The translations under genes and the position numbers were made by a program. From Pseudomonas sp. GD03944 (GTDB lineage: Bacteria > Pseudomonadota > Gammaproteobacteria > Pseudomonadales > Pseudomonadaceae): DNA of 64,000 bases. Below the pieces are notes generated by a model that made no database searches, was not told the origin of the DNA, and saw nothing but the letters and a program-made list of their open reading frames with translations. Positions 55,455 to 64,000 of this stretch are shown in pieces. The stretch spans positions 248,001-312,000 of the forward strand of contig NZ_JAOCAH010000001.1 of the NCBI RefSeq assembly GCF_029839275.1, given 5' to 3'. Each line of letters starts with the position of its first letter. Position 1 is the first letter of the stretch.

Positions 55455-56345
55455 ATGAGCCTGTCCGAGCAGCCATCGACCCTCAGCACACGTCTTGCCG
55501 CGCTGGCTCAGCGGCTGGGGCTGATCGGTCGTGCGCAACGCCAGATCCTGGAACGGGCCAGTCGCCTGCAGCTGCCGTTCAGCCCCCTGCCCGCCACCCG
55601 TGACAGTATCTTCTGGCAGGAAGGCCCGCCCCTGCATCAATTGGTCGACCTGCCCCGCGGCGCCCTCTCCGGCCCCGTGCAGGAAGACAAGGCTGAAGCG
55701 CACGCCGTGCTGGTCCGTGTGGTGAGCCTGATGGAACAGGAACTCAACGCCTTCGACCTGCGGATGATCGACGGCATCAGCGGCACCACCCCGGCACCGG
55801 TGCTCTTCAGCGATTTCGAAAGCTACGCCGCCAGCGACGCCTGCCGGCAGATCCGCATCATCAGCTACAAGGACTTCGTCAAGACCATCAGCCTGGCACT
55901 GCCACGCTTCCTGGCCGGCGAGCGCATCAACCTGTGCCAGGCCAGTTGGCACAACAAGCGGGTGTTCTGGGCCGACGACCACAACAGCCCGGCCTTCGCC
56001 TGCGCCATCGCCTATGCCCGGCGCCGCGGCCTGGAAATCAGCCTGCCGGCCAACCTCGCCACCTACAGCCTCAGCCAGCGCGGCATGAATGCCTTGCAGA
56101 ACCAGTACCACGTGCTGGCCATGCCGGCCGCCGCCTGGAGCGACCCGGCGTTCATGGGGCTGCTGCTCGACAACCACCTGCCCTACGCGCGCCTGTCACT
56201 GCTGCGCAGTCCCGGTGCCCCCGAATTCCTCCTGCTGCCCAAGCACTCCGCTGACGCCACCGCCCTCGGCGAAGGCCTGCGCCTGGCAGGCGCTCCGGAC
56301 GTGGTCGCGCACATCCACGCACTGTCCGGGCAGCCCCACAACTGA
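55455..56345 (+). CDS. DUF6685-like conserved protein
   Basis: The 296-residue protein begins MSLSEQPSTLSTRLAALAQRLGL and has no signal peptide or membrane helix. It contains conserved-looking segments (LMEQELNAFDLRMIDGI, ASWHNKRVFWADDHNSPAFAC) that match my memory of the Pseudomonas family DUF6685. The function is unknown. It is divergent from the DUF2835 gene. Confidence 0.72.
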   Translation: MSLSEQPSTLSTRLAALAQRLGLIGRAQRQILERASRLQLPFSPLPATRDSIFWQEGPPLHQLVDLPRGALSGPVQEDKAEAHAVLVRVVSLMEQELNAFDLRMIDGISGTTPAPVLFSDFESYAASDACRQIRIISYKDFVKTISLALPRFLAGERINLCQASWHNKRVFWADDHNSPAFACAIAYARRRGLEISLPANLATYSLSQRGMNALQNQYHVLAMPAAAWSDPAFMGLLLDNHLPYARLSLLRSPGAPEFLLLPKHSADATALGEGLRLAGAPDVVAHIHALSGQPHN

Positions 56346-56483
56346 CCCCTCAGAAACGCAAAGGCCCCGCACGGGGCAGTAATGTCGTTCACCTGAAAGG
56401 TAAAGCCGGTAAATGGATCGGGTCGCGTAAGTGGCGAGCCAACCAGGGGCCTGTGCGATGGATGAGCAAAAAGACCAGGCGCC

Positions 56484-56575
56484 TGTAGGAGCCGCGCCCC
56501 GCGGCGAATAGTGGGCACAACATGAATTGCGTTGAGTGGCTGAAATCGTTTCGCGCCGAGGACGACGCTCCTACA
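56484..56575. repeat. inverted pair of REP-type elements
   Basis: TGTAGGAGCCGCGCCCCGCG at 56484-56503 and, in inverted form, CGACGCTCCTACA at 56563-56575 resemble the Pseudomonas REP consensus that begins TGTAGGAGC and continues with a G+C-rich palindrome. They lie between the DUF6685-like gene and the terminator at 56623. Confidence 0.75.
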
Positions 56576-56622
56576 CCCCAGCCTCCTGGCTCTGCGGACG
56601 AAATCCCCGGATGCAGGCCCAG

Positions 56623-56662
56623 AAAAATGCCGCTTCCTGGAGAAAAGGAAGCGGCATTTTTT
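56623..56662. terminator. bidirectional terminator
   Basis: AAAAATGCCGCTTCC and GGAAGCGGCATTTTT form a perfect 15-base stem with a nine-base loop and T-runs in both directions, between convergent genes. Confidence 0.9.
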
Positions 56663-56706
56663 ATGTGAACAGCATTACGTCCATGCGGGGCTTTTCTTAG
56701 ACAACC

Positions 56707-57096
56707 TCAGTCGGCTTCCTTGTCGCTCAACTCATCCAGGGTCGCCTGGTGGCGGCGCTGCCATTCGTCGATCGACAGACCGCTGTGCTCCAGCAATTCG
56801 GGGTTGTGCTTGACCAGGTACACCGCGGCCATCTGCGCCGAGTCGGCCACCTTGAACTCCAGGGCCTGGCGATCCACCGGGCCTTCGTAGGCGATCCAGC
56901 GGCTGAACTCTTCATACACGCTGCAGACTTTCTCGAAGTCCTCGTCGTGCATTTTCTGCAGGCCGTTCTCGATGTTCTCCAGACGCTTGGGCTTGATCCC
57001 GACGATCTCCGAGAACGCCGGCCGGCTGAGTCCCATGAGTTCGCGCAGGCCGCGCAGCCGCTCGCCGGCGGAGAAGAGAAAACGCTTCTTTGTCAT
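56707..57096 (-). CDS. Xre-type helix-turn-helix regulator
   Basis: The 129-residue protein has an N-terminal HTH of the Xre/Cro type (GERLRGLRELMGLSRPAFSEIVG, then KPKRLENIENG, about residues 11-43) and a C-terminal helical part (WIAYEGPVDRQALEFKVADSAQ). It is divergent from two coupled small genes, with a palindrome inside the opposite promoter, which suggests that it represses them or itself. It resembles phage CI-type control modules in layout. Confidence 0.85.
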   Translation of the reverse strand: MTKKRFLFSAGERLRGLRELMGLSRPAFSEIVGIKPKRLENIENGLQKMHDEDFEKVCSVYEEFSRWIAYEGPVDRQALEFKVADSAQMAAVYLVKHNPELLEHSGLSIDEWQRRHQATLDELSDKEAD

Positions 57097-57135
57097 GGTT
57101 GGTTACATCCGTGTCGTCGGAATATCAGCACAGCA

Positions 57136-57164
57136 TTGACATACTAATTATTAGTAACTACAAA
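57136..57164 (+). promoter_or_regulatory. promoter with palindromic operator for the small gene pair
   Basis: A perfect -35 TTGACA (57136-57141) is followed after 17 bases by TACAAA (57159-57164). The spacer carries the perfect palindrome TACTAATTATTAGTA (57142-57156), with 7-base arms, the likely operator of the divergent Xre regulator. Confidence 0.75.
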
Positions 57165-57218
57165 TACGCCATGGACGAGATGACTCGCCCAGGACGCAGT
57201 CATGGTGCAGGAAGCCGA

Positions 57219-57440
57219 ATGAAAGTGGAAGAACTGCTCGCCGAGCGTTTCGCTGGCTGCCCCCGCTACCTGACTGTGGAACGCTTCAGTGAACTTGCTG
57301 GGCTAAAAGGACACCAATGCTTAGTGGAACACTGGATAACAGAGGGCGCCCTGCCGACCTGCTGGTTCGGCCGTTACCGTTTGATCGATATGCAGGCGCT
57401 CCTGATCGCTATGAGCACCAATAAGGGGACTCAAGGATGA
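57219..57440 (+). CDS. small Cox/excisionase-like DNA-binding protein
   Basis: The 73-residue protein begins MKVEELLAERFAGCPRYL and has the pattern YLTVERFSELAGLKG...HWITEGALPTCWFGRYRLIDMQALL, in which a helix-turn-helix is followed by a wing with Gly and Arg, like Cox, AlpA and excisionase proteins of phages. The ATG at 57219 was chosen because AGGAA lies five bases upstream; the frame could start at 57171. Its stop overlaps the next start (ATGA). Confidence 0.7.
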   Translation: MKVEELLAERFAGCPRYLTVERFSELAGLKGHQCLVEHWITEGALPTCWFGRYRLIDMQALLIAMSTNKGTQG

Positions 57441-57721
57441 ACCACAACGTTTACCCATCTCAAATCTGCGTTCACGCCGCTGACCTGTCACGGGCCAAGC
57501 GGGTGTACCTCACCGACGAAGAACGGACGGTCTTCGAGCACTTCGCCCAGATCGGCTACGTGACCTTCCACACCGACCGCCACATCGCCTCGTCGCGCAC
57601 GCTCTGCACCTGCCGCCACCCGGCGCTGTTCGAGTTCTATTTCTACTACCGCTGGCTGCCGGAGAACCTGCACAACTTCAAGGTGCCACGCCGGCAGCAG
57701 GACATGGCGACTGGAACTTGA
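57437..57721 (+). CDS. conserved small hypothetical protein in a coupled pair
   Basis: The 94-residue protein begins MNHNVYPSQICVHAADLSRAK and is rich in aromatic and His residues (FHTDRHIASSRTLCTCRHP, FEFYFYYRWLP), with a CTC motif. I do not recognise a family. It overlaps the Cox-like gene by four bases and should be made together with it from the palindromic promoter. Confidence 0.65.
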   Translation: MNHNVYPSQICVHAADLSRAKRVYLTDEERTVFEHFAQIGYVTFHTDRHIASSRTLCTCRHPALFEFYFYYRWLPENLHNFKVPRRQQDMATGT

Positions 57722-57837
57722 CCGGAAAATCGTCGAAACCGGCATTCCAGACAGCTTTTGTAAAATATTTCACCTGTTGTTAGCGACAGGCCAATGGCAG
57801 TGTACGGCGCATTGTTCACCCACCGTGGAGCCTCATG

Positions 57838-58836
57838 ATGCGCCGTTTGCTCACCCCCCTGCTGCTGGCCTGCAGCCTGCCTGCCCTGGCCAACGAAGCG
57901 CCGGTCTATGGACCGGAGCTCGAGGGTTTCGACTACCCCCATCCGGTCAAGCGTTTCGCCTTCGAATCGCAGGGCGTGAAGGTCCAGATGGCCTACATGG
58001 ACGTTGAGGCCGAAAAACCCAACGGCCGTACCGTGGTGCTGATGCACGGCAAGAACTTCTGCGGCGCCACCTGGGAAGGCAGCATCGAGGCCCTGAGCAA
58101 GGCCGGTTACCGGGTCGTGGTACCGGACCAGGTCGGCTTCTGCAAATCGAGCAAACCGGCTCACTACCAGTTCAGCTTCCACCAGTTGGCCGCCAACACC
58201 CAGGCGCTGCTGGAAAGCCTCGACATCGACAAAGTCACGGTCATGGGCCACTCCATGGGCGGCATGCTGGCCACCCGCTTCGCCCTCTCCTACCCGAACA
58301 CCACCGAACAGCTGGCCATGGTCAACCCGATCGGCCTGGAAGACTGGAAAGCCCTCGGCGTGCCGTTCATCAGCGTCGACCAGTGGTACCAGAGCGAGCT
58401 GAAGAGCACCGCCGAAGGCGCTCGCAACTACCAGAAGACCACCTACTACGCCGGCCAGTGGCGCGCCGAGTTCGACCGCTGGGTCGAGATGCAGGCCGGC
58501 ATGATGCGCGGCGAAGGCCGTGAGGCCGTGGCGTGGAACTCCGCCCTGACCTACGACATGATCTACACCCAGCCGGTGGTCTACGAGTTCGACAAACTGA
58601 AGATGCCGGTGCTGCTGCTGATCGGCGAGCAGGACAACACCGCCCCGGGCAAGAACGCCGCCCCTGAAGAGCTGCGCGGCAAACTGGGCAACTACAAGGC
58701 CCTGGGCCCGGCCACCGCCGAGCGCATCCCGAACGCCACCCTGGTGACCTTCCCTGACCTGGGCCACTCGCCGCAGATCCAGGAACCGGATCGCTTTCAC
58801 AAGGCGCTGCTGGACGGCCTTGCCAAGAAGTCCTGA
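57838..58836 (+). CDS. secreted alpha/beta hydrolase
   Basis: The 332-residue protein has a signal peptide (LLTPLLLACSLPALA) and the hydrolase fold: oxyanion region LMHGKNFCGATW, nucleophile elbow GHSMGG with the catalytic Ser, acid region GEQDNTAPGK and catalytic His in LGHSPQ. It probably acts on an ester or haloalkane-like bond in the periplasm; the substrate is unknown. GGAG lies seven bases before the ATG at 57838; an ATG one codon earlier is also possible. Confidence 0.9.
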   Translation: MRRLLTPLLLACSLPALANEAPVYGPELEGFDYPHPVKRFAFESQGVKVQMAYMDVEAEKPNGRTVVLMHGKNFCGATWEGSIEALSKAGYRVVVPDQVGFCKSSKPAHYQFSFHQLAANTQALLESLDIDKVTVMGHSMGGMLATRFALSYPNTTEQLAMVNPIGLEDWKALGVPFISVDQWYQSELKSTAEGARNYQKTTYYAGQWRAEFDRWVEMQAGMMRGEGREAVAWNSALTYDMIYTQPVVYEFDKLKMPVLLLIGEQDNTAPGKNAAPEELRGKLGNYKALGPATAERIPNATLVTFPDLGHSPQIQEPDRFHKALLDGLAKKS

Positions 58837-58850
58837 GGCTTCTGAACGAC

Positions 58851-58888
58851 AAAAGCCGCTCACCGTGATCCGGTTGAGCGGCTTTTTT
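58851..58888 (+). terminator. terminator of the hydrolase gene
   Basis: AAAAGCCGCTCA and TGAGCGGCTTTT form a stem followed by TT, 15 bases behind the stop codon. Confidence 0.85.
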
Positions 58889-58920
58889 GTGCCCGGGCTA
58901 TCTGCCTGACAGACAGCCAC

Positions 58921-59203
58921 CTGTAGGAGCGGCTTCAGCCGCGAGCTTTTCTCTGTCGTCATCCAGATGACCGGTTGTGGCGCAGATCAGAAGCTCGCGG
59001 GCAAGCCCGCTCCTACAGGGGATGCGCATGAGTCGCACCGGCGCTCAGCGTCCGCCATGGCCGTCGGTGCAATGCAGCGCTGCGGACAGACCCATTTCCG
59101 TGGGTGACGCGGAGCGTCACGGGATGCATGCCCACGCAGAGCGTGGGAACGATCAGCACACAGCCAAACGCGATCCCCGTAGGAGGGGCTTTAGCCGCGA
59201 GCT
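58921..59203. repeat. cluster of REP-type elements
   Basis: Three REP-like units occur: 58921-58946 (CTGTAGGAGCGGCTTCAGCC then GCGAGC), its inverted partner at 58993-59018 (ending CCCGCTCCTACAG), and a third at 59179-59203 (GTAGGAGGGGCTTTAGCCGC). They are mixed with the double-hairpin repeat at 59104-59155. No gene lies here. Confidence 0.85.
59104..59155. repeat. dispersed double-hairpin element, copy 2
   Basis: GTGACGC/GCGTCAC at 59104-59120 and CCCACGC/GCGTGGG at 59131-59147, joined by GGGATGCATG-like sequence and followed by AACGATCA. It matches copy 1 at 28778-28829 with four differences over 52 bases. Confidence 0.85.
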
Positions 59204-59229
59204 CTTGTCCGGGCCCCAAACACACAAAC

Positions 59230-59262
59230 AAAAACGCCCGATGCAAGGCATCGGGCGTTTTT
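59230..59262. terminator. bidirectional terminator of gdhB
   Basis: AAAAACGCCCGATGC and GCATCGGGCGTTTTT form a perfect 15-base stem with an AAG loop, and T-runs on both sides. It lies 60 bases behind the gdhB stop codon. Confidence 0.9.
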
Positions 59263-59322
59263 GTTTACAACAGGCACCTCTGAGCGGTTACCCCCTCAGA
59301 AGCCCTACGGGGCTGCAACCAC

Positions 59323-62300
59323 TCAGTGCTGGGTGGTCTGGCCGCTCTGGGCCAGGTCCATCAGCTCGCGGTTGGCCACGGCGTACATGGCGTAGTCGGT
59401 GCCGGTGGCGGCCCGCAGGTCGGCCAGCATGCTCTTCCAGCGCTCGAACAGGCGACGGTGCTGTTCCAGCCAGACCGCTACCCGTGCGTCGATTTCCTCC
59501 GGTCCGTCGACCATCTGCAGCACCGACACGGTCATGGCGCGCTGCTGCCAGTCCAGGTCGTCGCGGAAGGCTTCGCGGGCCAGGGCCTGCCAGTTGCCGT
59601 CCACCGGCAGGTTGGTGATCTGCTGCAGGTACCAGGACAGCTCCAGCGCCCCGCCCACCGCGAAGTAGGCCGCCGCGACCCGCTCCGGCGCCTGGCCGGT
59701 GACGTCCGAGGCTTCGATGATCGGCAGCAAGGTGTAGAGGTGACCGGTGCCGGCCACCACCCGCGCCAGCACATCCGGCACGCCCGCCTCGACATACCCC
59801 TGGAAGCGCGCCAGCCACTGCTCGCGGGCCGGGCCTTCGAGCAGTTCGTCCAGGCGCAGGGCCAGGGCTTCGACACGGGGCGCGAAGTGTCCCACATCAC
59901 GGGCCGCGTCCAGCTCGTTGCGGCGGCTGCGCAGGAACCAGCGGGTGGCCCGGCGACCCAGGCGCATCAGCTCGTCCATCAGTTGCAGCTGCAGGTCGGC
60001 CGGCACCTTATGGTCCAGCGCCTCGATCTGTTGCCACCAGTACGGCAGGCGGAACACGTCGCGCACGATGACATAGGCACCGGCCACGTTGGCCGCGCTC
60101 ATGCCGGTGGACTCCTTCAGGCGCTGCACGAAGGTGATGCCCATGTGGTTGACCAGGTCGTTGGCGATCTGGGTGCTGACGATCTCGCGCTTCAGGCGGT
60201 GGCGACGCATCGCCTCGCCGAACTTCTTCGCCAGCAGCGGCGGGAAGGCGGTTTCCATCTCGCGGGCCAGGTACTCGTCGTCCGGCACCAGGGACTTGAG
60301 CAGCGACTCCTTGAGGTCGATCTTGCTGTAGGAAATCAGCACCGACAGCTCCGGCCGGGTGAGGCCGAAGCCCTTGGCGGCGCGCTCGTTGAGTTCCTCG
60401 TCGGACGGCAGGAATTCCAGGGCGCGGTCCAGCTTGCCCGCAGCTTCCAGCGCGGCCATCAGGCGCTTGTACTCGCCCATGCGTTCACGGGCACGACGCT
60501 CGGCCAGGGACAGCGCCTGGGTTTGCTTGTAGTTGTTGCCCAGCACCAGGCCGCCGACCGCGTCGGTCATGTCCGCCAGCAGCTTGTTGCGCTGCTTGCC
60601 GGTCATGTCGCCAGCGGCAACGATCTCGTTGAGCAGGATCTTGATGTTCACCTCGTGGTCGGAGCAGTCCACCCCACCGGCGTTGTCGATGAAGTCGGTG
60701 TTGCTCTTGCCGCCGTTGAGGCCGTACTCGACGCGGCCCAGCTGGGTCATGCCGAGGTTGCCGCCCTCGCCCACCACGCTGGCACGCAGCTCGTGGCCGT
60801 CGACCCGCAGGGCGTCGTTGGCCTTGTCGCCGACGTCGGCATGGCTTTCCCGGCTCGACTTCACGTAGGTGCCGATACCGCCGTTCCACAGCAGGTCCAC
60901 CGGCGCCTTGAGCAGCGCGTTGAGCAGCTCGGTCGGGGCCAGCTTGTCGGCACTGATGTCGAAGCGCTCTTTCATTTCCGGGCTGATGGCGATGCTCTTG
61001 GCGCTGCGCAGGAAGATGCCGCCGCCCGCGGAAATCAGCGAGGTGTCGTAGTCGGCCCAGCTCGAACGCGGCAGGTCGAACATACGCTTGCGCTCGACGA
61101 AGCTCTTGGCCGCATCCGGGTTCGGGTCGATGAAGATGTGCATGTGGTTGAACGCGGCCACCAGTTGCAGGGTGTCCGACAGCAGCAGGCCGTTGCCGAA
61201 CACGTCGCCGGCCATGTCGCCGATGCCGATTACCGTGACGTTGTCCTTCTGCACGTCGATACCGCGCTCGCGGAAGTGCCGCTGCACCGAGACCCAGCCG
61301 CCCTTGGCGGTGATGCCCATGCCCTTGTGGTCGTAGCCGGCGGAGCCGCCGGAGGCGAAGGCGTCACCCAGCCAGAAGCCGTATTCGCCGGCAATGCCGT
61401 TGGCGATGTCGGAGAAGGTCGCGGTGCCCTTGTCGGCCGCCACCACCAGGTAGGGATCATCCGGGTCGTGGCGCACCACGTTGGCCGGCGGCACCACGTC
61501 GCCGTCCTTGAGGTTGTCGGTGATGTCCAGCAGACCGCTGATGAAGATGCGGTAGCAGGCGATGCCCTCGGCCAGCACCTCGTCGCGCGAACCGCCCACC
61601 GGCATGCGCCGTGGCACGAAACCGCCCTTGGCGCCCATCGGTACGATCACCGCGTTCTTCACCTGCTGCGCCTTGACCAGGCCCAGCACCTCGGTGCGGA
61701 AGTCTTCCTCGCGGTCGGACCAGCGCAGACCGCCCCGCGCCACGTCGCCGAAACGCAGGTGCACGCCTTCGACGCGGGGGCTGTAGACGAAGATTTCGAA
61801 CTTCGGCACCGGCCGCGGGATTTCCGGGATCAACCGCGGGCTGAGCTTGAAGCTGAAGTAGGACTTGGCCTGGCCGCCCTCGCCGGTCTGGTAGAAGTTG
61901 GTGCGCAGGGTCGCCTTGATCAGGTCCAGGTAGCGCCGCAGGATGCGGTCTTCGTTGAGCACCGCGACGTTGTCCAGCTCGGCGAGGATGGCCTGTTCGA
62001 GCTTCTGCTGCTTGTCTTCCAGGTCCTCGGCGGTGAGCTTGCGGGCCAGGTAGAAGCGCGTCTTGAACAGGCGCACCAGCTCCTTGGCGATGTCCGCGTG
62101 GTTGACCAGGGTGGCCGCGATGTAGCTCAAGTCGAAGCCCAGGCGGATCTGCTTGAGGTAGCGCGCGTAGGCACGCAGCAGCGCCACGTCGCGCCACGGC
62201 ATGGCTGCGGTCAGCACCAGGCGGTTGAAGGCATCGTTCTCGGCGTCGCCGCCGACGATGTGCACGAAGGCATCCTGCAGGGTGTCGTTGAGCTGCTGGA

Positions 62301-64000
62301 TGTCGACATCCAGGCCTTCGGCGTAGGTGAAGGCGAAATCATGGATCCAGAACTCGCGGCCATTAAGCTGGTGCAGGCGGTACGGGAACTCGCCCAGCAC
62401 GCGCAGGCCGAGGTTTTCCAGGATCGGCAGCACGTCCGACAGCGGCAGCGGCGTGTCGGCGTGGTACAGCTTGCAGTGCAATTGCTGGCCGTCCTGGGAC
62501 AGCGGCTGGTAGAAGCTCATCACCAGCGGCCGCTCGTTGCTCAGGCTCAGCAGGTGCTGCATGTCCACCACTGCCGAGTGCGGCGCGAAACGCTCGCGGT
62601 AACCGGCCGGGAAGCCACCCGGGAAATCGGCCAGGACACTGGTGCCCTTGGCCTCGCCGAAGCTTTCCACCATCAGGTTGACGTAGTCGTCCTTCCACGA
62701 ACGGCAGGCCTGGATGACTTCCTTCTCCAGGCGCGCGGTGTCGATCTGTACCTTGTTCTTCGGGTCGACCCGCAGGATGAACTGCACCCGCGCCAGCACC
62801 GACTCGGAGAAGAAGGTCCAGAACTCGCAATCGGTGGCCTGCAGGCGCTCCATCAGCACCTGCTGGATCTTCAGGCGGGTTTCGGTGGAGTACACGTCGC
62901 GCGGCACGTAGGCCAGGCAGTAGCAGAAGCGGCCATAGGGATCGCGGCGCAGGAACACGCGGATCTTGTTGCGCTCCTGGATCTGCACGATCGACATGGC
63001 GGTGCTGAACAGCTCGTCCACCGGGGTCTGGAACAGGTCATCGCGCGGCAGCACTTCCATGACCTGGGCCAGTTCCTTGCCCAGGTGAGCGCGGGCGTCG
63101 AAGCCCGAACGCTGCTCCACCGCCGCCACCTTGCGGCGGATGTAGGGAATGTCCCACACGCTCTGGGCATAGACCGCCGAGGTGTAGAGGCCCATGAACC
63201 GGCACTCCTTGACCACCCGCCCCTTGCTGTCCAGTTCGCGCACGGACACGAAGTCCGGGTAGGCCGGACGGTGCACGCGGCTCGGGATGGCCGCCTTGGC
63301 GAACGACAGCAGCAGCGGCTCGCGCAGGTAGCTGACCGCCTCCGGCTCGATATGCAGCTCGTCGCGGGTCAGGCCGGTGCGCAGGCGCTTGGACAGGCCC
63401 AGCAGCGAGGATTCGTCATAAACGATGGTGCCACCGTCCGGTGCATCGGCGACGGTGAATTCTTCATAACCGAGGAAGGTGAAGTGGTTGTTGGACAACC
63501 AGCCCATGAACACCTTGATTTCTTCCAGCTCGGCGCCTTCGACCTTGAGCTTGGCCTTGCCCAGCCAGGCCAGCAGTTCCTGGGCCTTGGCCTTCATCGG
63601 TTCGAAGTCGGCGACGCTCAGGCGCACGTCCTCGAACACGTCGTGCAGGGATTTCTCCAGGCTCTTGAGCTCGGCCGCGCTGGCGCAGCGGTCGATCTCC
63701 AGGAACATCAGCGCTTCCTGCTGCACGTCCTTGCCCTGGGTGCCCTTGGGCAGCACTTCCTGCAACTCGCCCTTCTTGTTGCGGCGCACGCTGAACACGC
63801 TGTTCTGCAGGGTGTGGATGCTGTAGCCGCGGCGGTTCAGTTCCATGCGCACCGAGTCGACCAGGAACGGGATGTCGCGGTGCAGGATTTCCACCGCGGT
63901 GTGGGTGGACTGCCAGCCGTGCTTCTCGTAATCGGGGTTGAACGCGCGGACCACCGGCTGGCTGGGGTCGAAGCGCTCCAGCAGGCGCCAGGACGACAGC
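59323..64000 (-). CDS. gdhB: NAD-dependent glutamate dehydrogenase, large type (5' end outside window)
   Basis: GdhB deaminates glutamate to 2-oxoglutarate with NAD and belongs to the large (about 180 kDa) glutamate dehydrogenases; the P. aeruginosa enzyme has 1620 residues and is under allosteric control by arginine and citrate. Here about 1558 residues are present; roughly the first 60 lie beyond base 64000. Catalytic-domain motifs are seen: RGGLRWSDREEDFRTE, NAVIVPMGAKGGFV, GIGDMAGDVFGNG and the nucleotide-binding part. The long N- and C-terminal regulatory parts are typical of this class. The frame stays open to the window edge. Confidence 0.95.
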   Translation of the reverse strand, partial: LSSWRLLERFDPSQPVVRAFNPDYEKHGWQSTHTAVEILHRDIPFLVDSVRMELNRRGYSIHTLQNSVFSVRRNKKGELQEVLPKGTQGKDVQQEALMFLEIDRCASAAELKSLEKSLHDVFEDVRLSVADFEPMKAKAQELLAWLGKAKLKVEGAELEEIKVFMGWLSNNHFTFLGYEEFTVADAPDGGTIVYDESSLLGLSKRLRTGLTRDELHIEPEAVSYLREPLLLSFAKAAIPSRVHRPAYPDFVSVRELDSKGRVVKECRFMGLYTSAVYAQSVWDIPYIRRKVAAVEQRSGFDARAHLGKELAQVMEVLPRDDLFQTPVDELFSTAMSIVQIQERNKIRVFLRRDPYGRFCYCLAYVPRDVYSTETRLKIQQVLMERLQATDCEFWTFFSESVLARVQFILRVDPKNKVQIDTARLEKEVIQACRSWKDDYVNLMVESFGEAKGTSVLADFPGGFPAGYRERFAPHSAVVDMQHLLSLSNERPLVMSFYQPLSQDGQQLHCKLYHADTPLPLSDVLPILENLGLRVLGEFPYRLHQLNGREFWIHDFAFTYAEGLDVDIQQLNDTLQDAFVHIVGGDAENDAFNRLVLTAAMPWRDVALLRAYARYLKQIRLGFDLSYIAATLVNHADIAKELVRLFKTRFYLARKLTAEDLEDKQQKLEQAILAELDNVAVLNEDRILRRYLDLIKATLRTNFYQTGEGGQAKSYFSFKLSPRLIPEIPRPVPKFEIFVYSPRVEGVHLRFGDVARGGLRWSDREEDFRTEVLGLVKAQQVKNAVIVPMGAKGGFVPRRMPVGGSRDEVLAEGIACYRIFISGLLDITDNLKDGDVVPPANVVRHDPDDPYLVVAADKGTATFSDIANGIAGEYGFWLGDAFASGGSAGYDHKGMGITAKGGWVSVQRHFRERGIDVQKDNVTVIGIGDMAGDVFGNGLLLSDTLQLVAAFNHMHIFIDPNPDAAKSFVERKRMFDLPRSSWADYDTSLISAGGGIFLRSAKSIAISPEMKERFDISADKLAPTELLNALLKAPVDLLWNGGIGTYVKSSRESHADVGDKANDALRVDGHELRASVVGEGGNLGMTQLGRVEYGLNGGKSNTDFIDNAGGVDCSDHEVNIKILLNEIVAAGDMTGKQRNKLLADMTDAVGGLVLGNNYKQTQALSLAERRARERMGEYKRLMAALEAAGKLDRALEFLPSDEELNERAAKGFGLTRPELSVLISYSKIDLKESLLKSLVPDDEYLAREMETAFPPLLAKKFGEAMRRHRLKREIVSTQIANDLVNHMGITFVQRLKESTGMSAANVAGAYVIVRDVFRLPYWWQQIEALDHKVPADLQLQLMDELMRLGRRATRWFLRSRRNELDAARDVGHFAPRVEALALRLDELLEGPAREQWLARFQGYVEAGVPDVLARVVAGTGHLYTLLPIIEASDVTGQAPERVAAAYFAVGGALELSWYLQQITNLPVDGNWQALAREAFRDDLDWQQRAMTVSVLQMVDGPEEIDARVAVWLEQHRRLFERWKSMLADLRAATGTDYAMYAVANRELMDLAQSGQTTQH

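Overview
The window is a 64 kb stretch of chromosome from a Pseudomonas, most likely of the P. putida/fluorescens kind. The G+C content is high (roughly 63-65% in the core genes), REP-type repeats of the genus are present, and gene order follows the P. aeruginosa PAO1 block from lexA to pyrD, with gdhB beyond it. This is recalled synteny; no alignment was run.

Layout. 1-8.6 kb: the lexA-sulA SOS operon with two LexA boxes, two small conserved genes, topA, a DUF1653 gene and the fadBA beta-oxidation operon. 9-19 kb: a secreted helical protein, a universal stress protein, a Cys-rich conserved protein, an Uup-type ABC-F ATPase, the lytic transglycosylase slt, a MOSC protein, cheV and a YegS-type lipid kinase. 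19-25.7 kb: a pirin, then a three-gene operon (alkyl-DHAP-synthase-like oxidase, GlpD-like dehydrogenase, FGGY kinase) with a divergent AraC regulator. 25.7-28.5 kb: molybdenum-cofactor genes moeA, moaB and mobA, and a YgdI/YgdR lipoprotein.

28.6-30.9 kb is the one clearly accessory region. It starts at tRNA-Pro(CGG), is flanked by two look-alike terminators, has lower G+C in its right half, and carries a DUF3077 gene whose ribosome binding site lies in a long hairpin, about 450 nt without a convincing gene, and a translationally coupled pair: a 53-residue proline-rich microprotein and a two-transmembrane SLATT-like protein. This pair is the best candidate for an undescribed system.

31-46 kb returns to core-type genes: a second cheV, a glutaredoxin-like gene, a DUF5610 gene, an ammonium transporter, a YqjD/YqjE/YqjK-like trio, an EAL phosphodiesterase, a SCO plus multicopper oxidase pair, dgt, a FUSC membrane protein and a large HD-GYP sensor. 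46-59 kb: yggL, dacB, a CHASE-PAS-GGDEF cyclase, rlmKL, rmf with its structured leader, pyrD, DUF2835, a DUF6685-like gene, a Xre regulator divergent from two coupled small genes (one Cox/excisionase-like) with a palindromic operator, and an alpha/beta hydrolase. The window ends in REP-rich intergenic DNA and most of gdhB (NAD-glutamate dehydrogenase), cut at its 5' end by the window edge.

Themes that link genes: SOS response (lexA, sulA); fatty acid and possibly ether-lipid breakdown (fadBA, 19.8-24.5 kb operon); cyclic-di-GMP turnover (EAL, HD-GYP and GGDEF enzymes within about 15 kb); stationary-phase ribosome hibernation (rmf).
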